Shown here in pieces: positions 35,725 through 42,323 of a stretch of 64,000 nucleotides of DNA. Source of the stretch: Pedobacter zeae (lineage in GTDB: Bacteria > Bacteroidota > Bacteroidia > Sphingobacteriales > Sphingobacteriaceae). Position 1 is the stretch's first letter; every line of letters starts with the position of its first letter. The notes below the pieces were generated by a model. The model worked only from the letters and a program-made list of their open reading frames with translations, searched no databases and had not been told where the DNA came from. Location: NCBI RefSeq assembly GCF_014196715.1, contig NZ_JACIEF010000003.1:339874-403873 (forward strand), in the 5' to 3' direction. The position numbers and the translations under genes are program-made.

Positions 35725-36624
35725 TCACTTTGTCAGGTGAAGTTCTCTCGGCATTAATTTATGTGGCCCCAGTCCAGATTTAAGTACAATCAATTGTCCT
35801 CTCTGACTTCTTAACCATGTTGCAAATCCTGTGCCTAAACCGTCTCTCCCCTCGCAATCGATAATATTTATGTTTCTTAAGAAAGGATAAACACCGTTGA
35901 TCAAATTATCCTGGGTTGGTTTATAAAACTGGTCATCGCCAACTTTACCTTTCAAATTTTTCACTCCCAATACTTTTACCTGCGACAGGTATCTGCTTAC
36001 CTCTGTATTTTGGTCAGCAATCCAATTTACGCCCAAAATACCAATAAAATTTTTATCTTCTGCAATAAGTTTAATGACTTCTTTGCTAGAATTTTTAGAA
36101 TAAACACCTGTGGCTGGAAATTGATTGATTTTAGCAAGTTCCTTAAAGTATTGAAAAGTGCTTGAATAAGCGTTATCGAATACCAATTTTTTTTCTGATT
36201 TCTTCCCCTGTAATATATCAATCACTTCTTTAACGGTAATGGTGCTGTCAATATTGCCCTGATTGGTAATTAAAGCAATACCGTCAATTGCAAAACGCGA
36301 AGAGTTGATCTTAATATTACGCTGATTATAATACTTTTCTTCAGCTTTGGTTAACAACCTTGGCAAAACAATTACCCTTACACTATCATTTAAAAATGCA
36401 GGCAATAATTTCTCCTCGGGTTTTACGGTAGTCTGAAACTTTGCATCCGGATAATCCAAACTAAAAATATCGATCTGATTTTGAACAATTGGTCCAACAC
36501 TTTCATCAACCAATATTTTTAAGGTCCCGCTGGTTCTGGTCTCTTTAACAGCACCGGCTTTGTTTTTACGTTTGCACGATACAAGTAAAGCTATTACACA
36601 AAATATTAAGAGGAAATTTTTCAT
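35725..36624 (-). CDS. PstS-like substrate-binding lipoprotein
   Basis: A 299-residue lipoprotein with lipobox LLVSCKRK (Cys17) and a periplasmic binding protein fold of the PstS/phosphate type: GTLKILVDESVGPIVQNQIDIF, IDGIALITNQGNIDSTITVKEVIDILQG, and the C-terminal GFATWLRSQRGQLIVLKSGLGP. No pst transporter genes are nearby. It is located 8 nt after a small membrane protein gene, in the TonB/ExbD run, and 87 nt before the TPR gene. It may bind a ligand for, or serve as sensor of, the TonB system. The ligand is unknown. Confidence 0.8.
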   Translation of the reverse strand: MKNFLLIFCVIALLVSCKRKNKAGAVKETRTSGTLKILVDESVGPIVQNQIDIFSLDYPDAKFQTTVKPEEKLLPAFLNDSVRVIVLPRLLTKAEEKYYNQRNIKINSSRFAIDGIALITNQGNIDSTITVKEVIDILQGKKSEKKLVFDNAYSSTFQYFKELAKINQFPATGVYSKNSSKEVIKLIAEDKNFIGILGVNWIADQNTEVSRYLSQVKVLGVKNLKGKVGDDQFYKPTQDNLINGVYPFLRNINIIDCEGRDGLGTGFATWLRSQRGQLIVLKSGLGPHKLMPRELHLTK

Positions 36625-36632
36625 TGAGGTGA

Positions 36633-36860
36633 TTAATCGCGCCTACCCAGGCTTAAAAGTCTTACAAAAGCATAAATAATTAAGAAGATACCAATTGCGA
36701 TACGGCCCCATTGCGGAATAGTACTTAAGCGGAGGGCTATTGGTTCGTAAAAGATGAATGCAAAGCCCAATACCACATAAAAGACAAACATGACAAGGCC
36801 TAAAATGAGCAAAAACCGCTGTTTAGGCGATTTTTGCTTAAAAATATCAAAATTTAACAT
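36633..36860 (-). CDS. Small two-helix membrane protein
   Basis: A 75-residue protein with helices at about 15-38 (FLLILGLVMFVFYVVLGFAFIF) and 50-70 (IAIGIFLIIYAFVRLLSL). The N terminus is basic (KQKSPKQR). No known function; the gene lies 6 nt after tonB and 8 nt before the PstS-like gene, so it is co-transcribed with the energy-transducing genes. Confidence 0.75.
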   Translation of the reverse strand: MLNFDIFKQKSPKQRFLLILGLVMFVFYVVLGFAFIFYEPIALRLSTIPQWGRIAIGIFLIIYAFVRLLSLGRRD

Positions 36861-36866
36861 CTACTA

Positions 36867-37685
36867 TTAGTTCAATGTAAAGTTAACGTTGATGTTATAT
36901 TTTACCCTTACAGGCTTACCATTTTGAATACCTGGGTTCCAACGCGGACTGGCTTTCAATACACGGATGGCCTCTTCATCAGTTCCGCTACCTAAACCAC
37001 GGGTTACCGTGATATCAGTTAGCTTACCATCTTTTTCCACAACGAAAGATAAAAATACTTTACCCTGAACGTTGTTTTCCTGTGCCATTGGCGGGTATTT
37101 TATTGCTCCTCCTAAATACTTATAGAACTTAGCAATACCTCCCGGGAATTCTGGTTGTTTCTCGATACTCACAAAGTCGTAAACTTTATTGTCATCAACC
37201 GCAACAGCAGCTTCCCTTTTTGGTCCTTCACCTACCGGTTCAGCAATCACGATATCTGCTGTTGGATCACCTTTGATATCTCTCTGACCCGGATCAGCCT
37301 CTTTCAATTTTTCTACTGTAGGTGGTTCATCACGAACTTCGATATCTGGTTTTACAATTGGAGGTGGCATTTTTACCTGGTCAACCTTTGGTGGCGGTGG
37401 CTCTACCGGCGGCGGCGGAGGTGTTTCCGGGTTTACCGGCGGTGGCGGAGCTAAAATTACTTCCTGTGCTTTTACCTGCTCTTCCTCATGATCCATCGAA
37501 CCTTTGATCAGGCTATAGATTTTTGGAGAGAAAAATAAAACAAGGAAGATTATAGATCCAATAATTAAGGCTCTTGTAGTGGTAGCACCATTGGTTTTAC
37601 GCAATTGGTATGCACCATAGTTTTTGTTTTTATCGGCAAAAACCACTTCAAGCCATTCTTTTCTGAATATATCTAACTTCGACAT
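36867..37685 (-). CDS. tonB: Energy transducer TonB
   Basis: A 272-residue TonB-family protein. One membrane helix (about 35-58, ALIIGSIIFLVLFFSPKIYSL) is followed by a Pro-rich spacer (residues about 75-120, runs of 5 Pro), and a C-terminal TonB domain with FPGGIAKFYKYLGGAIKYPPMAQENNVQGKVFLSFVVEKDGKL and ASPRWNPGIQNGKPVRVKYNINVNFTLN. It transmits inner-membrane proton energy to outer-membrane receptors. It is 18 nt after the second ExbD. Confidence 0.94.
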   Translation of the reverse strand: MSKLDIFRKEWLEVVFADKNKNYGAYQLRKTNGATTTRALIIGSIIFLVLFFSPKIYSLIKGSMDHEEEQVKAQEVILAPPPPVNPETPPPPPVEPPPPKVDQVKMPPPIVKPDIEVRDEPPTVEKLKEADPGQRDIKGDPTADIVIAEPVGEGPKREAAVAVDDNKVYDFVSIEKQPEFPGGIAKFYKYLGGAIKYPPMAQENNVQGKVFLSFVVEKDGKLTDITVTRGLGSGTDEEAIRVLKASPRWNPGIQNGKPVRVKYNINVNFTLN

Positions 37686-37703
37686 AACTATTGGTTTTAC
37701 TGA

Positions 37704-38210
37704 TTATAAAATTCCTTTTTCTTTCATGAACTGTTTCTCATTGTCAAGGATGTTATCATCATCAATCTGACGAACCTTTACTTTAAGAATTTCCAACTCG
37801 TCCATGATATCAACAAAGTTCTGAAAGGTAGAACCTGATGTTGGTTTAACAAGCACAACGAAGTCGCCCGCAACACCCGAAGCATCAGCTGTTTTTCTAT
37901 TTTTTACAATAGCGTCTTCTATCTGTGAACCTGATTCGATTGTTGGTGCGCTTTCTCCGGCTACTCCCATGTACCATGCTACTTTATTGTTTTTACCCAA
38001 TAAGATGGTCATCGTTTTACTCGCTTTCAGCTCTAACCTGTTTTCAGGTAACTTTTCGTTTTTATCCGGTTTTGCAATATCCATCGCCTGTGGCGTAGAG
38101 ATTACTGTTGTTAAGATAAAGAATGTTACCAAAAGAAACATTAGATCCACCATGGGGGTCATGTCAACCCTTGGCGTGGCTTTCTTCCCGCCTGTGTTTA
38201 ATTCTGCCAT
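37704..38210 (-). CDS. exbD: ExbD/TolR-type protein, second copy
   Basis: A 168-residue ExbD with the proton-carrying Asp in the membrane helix MTPMVDLMFLLVTFFILTT, then a periplasmic domain. It follows the first ExbD by 3 nt. Two different ExbD copies in one operon are common in Bacteroidota and suggest a heteromeric channel with ExbB. Confidence 0.92.
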   Translation of the reverse strand: MAELNTGGKKATPRVDMTPMVDLMFLLVTFFILTTVISTPQAMDIAKPDKNEKLPENRLELKASKTMTILLGKNNKVAWYMGVAGESAPTIESGSQIEDAIVKNRKTADASGVAGDFVVLVKPTSGSTFQNFVDIMDELEILKVKVRQIDDDNILDNEKQFMKEKGIL

Positions 38211-38213
38211 TTC

Positions 38214-38828
38214 TTATTTCTTTTTAGCTTCAGAGTTAGTTACCAACAAGAATTTGTTTACGCTTTGTTTCTGAAGTACATCAATAATCTTTTTAACTAC
38301 AGGATATTCTTCCTTTGCATCACCTTTGATACTGATGCGCATGTCCTGATTGTTGATCTCTTTCGTCGCTTTACGTGCATTTAAAACCCATGCATTCAAC
38401 TGGTTGTCAGTCGAATCTGAAGGTATGCCCGGCTGAACTCCAGGTTTCATACGGTCGCCGCCATTCATGGCGATAAGCGACTTTAAGCTCTGGATCGGCA
38501 CACCGAAGCTCCCTATGTTCGAAAAGCGCTGAATTTCTATTGGAGTGAACGATATTTTATACTGTTCGCCCATCAGCTCTAATGTTTTCGCTCTCACTTT
38601 TGTACCTGCTACTTCAAAGAAAACTTTACCCTGCCCAATGGTTAATATCGCATTGTTTTCTACCGGTACCTTAAATTCATACGTTGATGAAGGTGTAGAA
38701 ACAGCTAATGGTTCTGGTTGCCTTGCCGTAGCAGTTAAGATGAAGAAAGTAAGTAACAATGATGCCACATCACACATGGCGGTCATATCGGTTACCGTAC
38801 TTGTTCTTTTAACTTTAATTCTAGGCAT
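38214..38828 (-). CDS. exbD: ExbD/TolR-type protein, first copy
   Basis: A 204-residue ExbD with the membrane Asp in MTAMCDVASLLLTFFILTA. The periplasmic domain is longer than in the second copy and holds a loop with NGGDRMKPGVQPGIPSDSTDNQ. Both copies keep the Asp that is needed for proton flow. A 78-nt gap with a hairpin separates it from ExbB. Confidence 0.92.
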   Translation of the reverse strand: MPRIKVKRTSTVTDMTAMCDVASLLLTFFILTATARQPEPLAVSTPSSTYEFKVPVENNAILTIGQGKVFFEVAGTKVRAKTLELMGEQYKISFTPIEIQRFSNIGSFGVPIQSLKSLIAMNGGDRMKPGVQPGIPSDSTDNQLNAWVLNARKATKEINNQDMRISIKGDAKEEYPVVKKIIDVLQKQSVNKFLLVTNSEAKKK

Positions 38829-38866
38829 AATATTTTTACTAGTTTTTAATAATGATGATCTTTTTT

Positions 38867-38886
38867 CCGGTTTTCCATAAAGCCGG
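38867..38886. other. Hairpin between exbB and exbD
   Basis: ccggtttt and aaagccgg form an 8-bp stem with one mismatch and loop ccat on the plus strand (atgg in the mRNA). On the minus strand it is followed by gaaaaaag, so not a classical terminator. It may adjust the ExbB to ExbD ratio; this is speculative. Confidence 0.45.
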
Positions 38887-38906
38887 TAAAAATTTTTTCA
38901 AAATTC

Positions 38907-39737
38907 TTATTTATGCGAACTAGCGTATGTTTGAACGATGCTGAAACCAGCCTCATCGATTGCGTAAGTTAACTTGTCGATTTTAGAAGTTAATACGTTG
39001 TACATGATAATTGCCACAGTAGATACCAAGATACCGGTTGCAGTGTTGATAAGTGCCTCAGAGATACCTACCGCAAGTGCTGATTGATCTGGAGCACCAG
39101 AGTTTGCCAAACCGGCGAATGCGCGGATCATACCGGTTACTGTACCCAATAAACCTACCAATGTACCAATTGATACCAAAGTTGCAATTACAGTTAAGTT
39201 TTGCTCTAACATTGGCATTTCTAAAGCTGTAGCTTCTTCAACCTCTTTCTGGATGGCAACAATTGATTGCTCAACATCCATGTTGGTATCAGCTTCGACT
39301 TCGCTATATTTTTTCAAACCAGATTTAATTACGTTAGCAACTGAACCTTGTTGTTTATCACACTCAGCTTTTGCAGCTTCGATGTTTCCTGCGCTTAATA
39401 AGCCTTGTACTTTACGGATGAAAGTATCTAAGCTCGTTTTTCCACTCGCTTTACCAATAACGATAATACGCTCGATAGAGAATACAATTACTACCAATAG
39501 TAATCCAACCAAGATTGCTACGATAGGGCCTCCTTTGTATGCCGTTCCAAGATAGTTACCAGGTAATGGTAATTTTTCTCTGTCACCATCGATAAAGTTG
39601 CTTCCTTCTCCGAATACGAATCTCCAAACACAGAATCCAATAACGATACAGATTGGAATAACGAATGTTGCAAATACATTTGAAGCGCTAGAAGAGCTCT
39701 CTTTTTTAACAGTTGTTGGTTTTGGTGCGTTTGCCAT
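38907..39737 (-). CDS. exbB: MotA/TolQ/ExbB proton channel family protein
   Basis: A 276-residue ExbB-like protein. Three membrane helices are seen: VFATFVIPICIVIGFCVWRFVFG, GGPIVAILVGLLLVVIVFSIERI and the paired helices LTVIATLVSIGTLVGLLGTVTGMIRAF and ALINTATGILVSTVAIIMYN, the last with the conserved Thr of the proton path. It opens the energy-transducing operon and has a strong promoter match about 100 nt upstream. Confidence 0.94.
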   Translation of the reverse strand: MANAPKPTTVKKESSSSASNVFATFVIPICIVIGFCVWRFVFGEGSNFIDGDREKLPLPGNYLGTAYKGGPIVAILVGLLLVVIVFSIERIIVIGKASGKTSLDTFIRKVQGLLSAGNIEAAKAECDKQQGSVANVIKSGLKKYSEVEADTNMDVEQSIVAIQKEVEEATALEMPMLEQNLTVIATLVSIGTLVGLLGTVTGMIRAFAGLANSGAPDQSALAVGISEALINTATGILVSTVAIIMYNVLTSKIDKLTYAIDEAGFSIVQTYASSHK

Positions 39738-39836
39738 TTTTTTTGAATTTTTAGTTTTAGTTCTTGTTTTTAATTTTTAGCTGTTTTTTCTTATTGTATA
39801 CACACAACGTTTCTTAACCGAAATTGTTGCGAAAAA

Positions 39837-39866
39837 CAAATTTATAAATTGATTTTAAATTACAAA
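39837..39866 (-). promoter_or_regulatory. Promoter of the exbB operon
   Basis: On the minus strand TTTG (39866-39863), an 18-nt spacer, then TAAATTTG (39844-39837), matching the Bacteroidota TTTG-N19-TAnnTTTG promoter closely. Predicted 5' leader is about 95 nt. Confidence 0.75.
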
Positions 39867-39935
39867 TTAATAAATCAACAAGCAATTAAATCGTTACTTA
39901 GAATTTTGTTCCGGCAAATCACCTAGGGTGTATAA

Positions 39936-39963
39936 CAAAAAAATTGCCCCAGCCGAGGCAATT
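39936..39963 (-). terminator. Terminator of pckA
   Basis: attgcc (39943-39948) / ggcaat (39957-39962) hairpin with U run of 7 on the minus strand, 70 nt after the pckA stop. Confidence 0.75.
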
Positions 39964-40034
39964 CTTTCACAATAAAAACTAAAAAAAAATCGAATTGCAA
40001 ATTTTTTGCTCAAAAAATGCATTTTAAAGCACAT

Positions 40035-41630
40035 TTAACATAATTTTAACGCTTCTTGTCTGCTTTTTGACACTTTTGTCAGTTCGAATTGCTTAAAATT
40101 CTCTTCAAAGGCATTAGCCAGCTGATAAGCCTTTAAAAAATATTCTTCCCGGTTATCCCATGTTTTGGAAGGATCTAAAATATCATCCGGAACCCCCGGA
40201 CAGTTTAACGGCATCATCAGTTTAAATACGTGATGTTGTTTATAGTGGTGATGATTTAAACTGCCGTTCAATGCAGCTTTGATCATGGCGCGCGTATAGC
40301 TTAATTTCATCCTTTTACCCACTCCATAGGCTCCCCCACTCCATCCGGTATTGACCAGCCAAACGTTTACTTCGTGCTTTTTCATCTTATCGCCCAATAA
40401 AGCCGCATACCTGGAAGGATGAAGCGGCAGGAAAGCTTTGCCAAAGCAAGCTGAAAAAGTGAGCTGTGGTTCGGTAACCCCAGCTTCTGTTCCGGCAACT
40501 TTTGCGGTATAACCGCTCATAAAGTGGAACATGGCCTGTTCAACATTTAACCTGGAAATGGGTGGCAATACTCCAAATGCATCAGCGGTAAGGAAAAAAA
40601 TATTTTTTGGCACGGCCGCTACAGAGGGCAGGATGGCATTATCAATATAATCTATCGGATAAGCAACACGTGTATTTTCTGTTTTATCGATGTTGGAGTA
40701 ATCCACCTCTTTTGTTCCCGGGAAGAAGTTGATGTTCTCTAATAAGGCACCAAATTTAACTGCCTTGAATATCTGTGGCTCTTTTTCCTCCGTTAAATCA
40801 ACACATTTGGCATAACAACCGCCCTCGAAGTTGAATACGGAATCGTTTCCCCAGCCATGTTCGTCATCACCGATCAAGCCCCTTTCAGGGTCGGCAGACA
40901 GTGTGGTTTTGCCCGTTCCGGACAGGCCGAAAAATATAGCCGTATCGCCATCTTTACCCACATTGGCCGAACAATGCATAGAAAGCGTATTTTTATATAT
41001 AGGAAGTATAAAGTTCAACACCGAAAATATTCCCTTTTTGATTTCCCCGGTATAGCCTGTACCTCCTATAAGGATCATTTTCCTTGTAAAATTAATAATG
41101 GAGAAATTTCCCTGGCGCGTTCCATCCACGGCAGGATCGGCCATAAAACCCGGCGCAGCAATAATAGTCCATTCGGGCGTGATCCCCAGCTGATTTGCTT
41201 CCGGGCGGATAAATAAATGATGAGCAAAAAGATTCTGATAAGCCGTTTCGGTAATTACACGAATGGAAATCGAATAATCCGGATCGGCGCATGCTGAAGA
41301 GTCGCGCACGTAAATCTTTTTATCGCCAAGATAACCGGTGAGCTTATCATATAACTGATCGAATTTTTCAGGGCCGATTTTAATGTTTACATCACCCCAC
41401 CAAACCTGATCTTCAGTGATATCATCGCACACGATAAAACGGTCTTTAGGCGAACGTCCGGTAAATTTTCCCGTATCAATGGCCAACGCACCACACGCAG
41501 CCATGGTACCTTCATTATTTAATAAGGCTTCATCAATCAACTCCCCTGGAGATAACTGGTACTTTACAGCAATGTTCCCACCGAGATTTAAATAGTTTAA
41601 ATCTGGCGCTTGCAGTTTCTTTTTGCTCAT
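40035..41630 (-). CDS. pckA: Phosphoenolpyruvate carboxykinase (ATP)
   Basis: A 531-residue enzyme converting oxaloacetate and ATP to phosphoenolpyruvate. Visible sites are ALAIDTGKFTGRSPKDRFIV (N-terminal), the P-loop GLSGTGKTTLS, metal-binding GDDEHGW, and NTGWSGGAYGVGKRM. Length is usual for the ATP-dependent form. It is monocistronic by position: a terminator follows and a promoter-like box precedes it. Confidence 0.97.
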   Translation of the reverse strand: MSKKKLQAPDLNYLNLGGNIAVKYQLSPGELIDEALLNNEGTMAACGALAIDTGKFTGRSPKDRFIVCDDITEDQVWWGDVNIKIGPEKFDQLYDKLTGYLGDKKIYVRDSSACADPDYSISIRVITETAYQNLFAHHLFIRPEANQLGITPEWTIIAAPGFMADPAVDGTRQGNFSIINFTRKMILIGGTGYTGEIKKGIFSVLNFILPIYKNTLSMHCSANVGKDGDTAIFFGLSGTGKTTLSADPERGLIGDDEHGWGNDSVFNFEGGCYAKCVDLTEEKEPQIFKAVKFGALLENINFFPGTKEVDYSNIDKTENTRVAYPIDYIDNAILPSVAAVPKNIFFLTADAFGVLPPISRLNVEQAMFHFMSGYTAKVAGTEAGVTEPQLTFSACFGKAFLPLHPSRYAALLGDKMKKHEVNVWLVNTGWSGGAYGVGKRMKLSYTRAMIKAALNGSLNHHHYKQHHVFKLMMPLNCPGVPDDILDPSKTWDNREEYFLKAYQLANAFEENFKQFELTKVSKSRQEALKLC

Positions 41631-41652
41631 AACAATAAGTTAGTTAGTGCAG

Positions 41653-41660
41653 CAAAGGTA
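41653..41660 (-). promoter_or_regulatory. Candidate -7 element of the pckA promoter
   Basis: On the minus strand TACCTTTG matches TAnnTTTG, 22 nt before the ATG. The nearest TTTG is 15 nt upstream, shorter than usual. Confidence 0.5.
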
Positions 41661-41846
41661 AAGACTTATCTTTTACAAAAACGAGTTTTAAAAAGTAATT
41701 TTTTACATATTGTAGCAAATACACTATGATTCAAATTACTTATTATCAATTAATTATACACTTATTTTGAATGTAAAAAAAATTAAAAATATACACTAAG
41801 TAAAACTATTTTACAGAACCGGATATCATCCAGTGTCATAGTAAAC

Positions 41847-41987
41847 TTATTTAAAAGTAACCTCAGCATCTTTTCGAATAAAAAGCAGAGGCATTACGTA
41901 CATGATATAAACCGAGATGGAAAGGTTGTTGTAAAGCCTCTTATCCCGCCTTGCCGGAAAATACTCCGAAAGGAAGAAGGAATATGG
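41847..41987 (-). pseudogene. Possible gene remnant
   Basis: A 46-codon open stretch between a TAG and a TAA on the minus strand encodes a protein-like segment, with SEYFPARRDKRLYNNLSISV and then a hydrophobic patch and RKDAEVTFK. It has no start codon after the TAG and lies in a 440-nt gap otherwise without genes. It may be the tail of a decayed membrane protein gene or chance. The rest of the 41661-42077 gap holds no evident gene. Confidence 0.3.
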
Positions 41988-42077
41988 CTATTTCATTTGT
42001 TTAAACGTTTTAATAGAAATTTCGAAATAAAAATTAAAAAACATTTGCATTTTAAAAAAATAATCTTCTACTTTACA

Positions 42078-42092
42078 GTGTACAAAGTACAC
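42078..42092. promoter_or_regulatory. Perfect palindrome before the thr leader peptide
   Basis: gtgtac-aaa-gtacac, a 6-bp perfect inverted repeat, 6 nt before the leader ATG. It could be a dimeric regulator site near the start of transcription or a 5' RNA hairpin. A weak promoter (TTTG, 21 nt, TACTTTAC) precedes it. Confidence 0.45.
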
Positions 42093-42098
42093 CAAGTA

Positions 42099-42167
42099 AT
42101 GACAAATTTTAACACTTCAATTATTTCAACAATTATTATTACCACCGGTATAAACCAGCGGGACTAA
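42099..42167 (+). CDS. thrL: Threonine operon leader peptide
   Basis: A 22-codon frame encoding MTNFNTSIISTIIITTGINQRD: six Ile and five Thr of 22 residues, with the run ISTIIITTG closely resembling the pattern of the E. coli thr leader. It precedes an intrinsic terminator and the thrA gene. The control codons (42129-42146) lie just before a segment at the stop codon that can pair with the terminator 5' arm. Ribosome stalling for lack of Thr-tRNA or Ile-tRNA would therefore favour read-through. The start ATG was chosen because the reading frame, composition and position agree. Confidence 0.8.
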   Translation: MTNFNTSIISTIIITTGINQRD

Positions 42168-42200
42168 TTTGTTGTAGTTGAAAAAAACATAAAAAACACA

Positions 42201-42238
42201 AAAAGCGTCCCGATAAAAATCGGGACGCTTTTTTTTTA
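42201..42238 (+). terminator. Attenuator terminator of the thr operon
   Basis: 14-bp perfect stem aaaagcgtcccgat (42201-42214) / atcgggacgctttt (42219-42232), tetraloop aaaa, long T run. gtcccg at 42207-42212 can instead pair with cgggac at 42159-42164, which overlaps the leader stop region; this would be the antiterminator. Confidence 0.88.
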
Positions 42239-42323
42239 AAACCATGCTGAATGAAACCCTGTACAAACGAGCATTAAACCACAGATCGGTACGGCAACAG
42301 ACAGTTAAACCCAATATAGACTA

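Noticed and set aside
40857..41216. A 119-codon plus-strand frame opposite pckA
   Set aside because: Antisense shadow of pckA, which has all its catalytic motifs.
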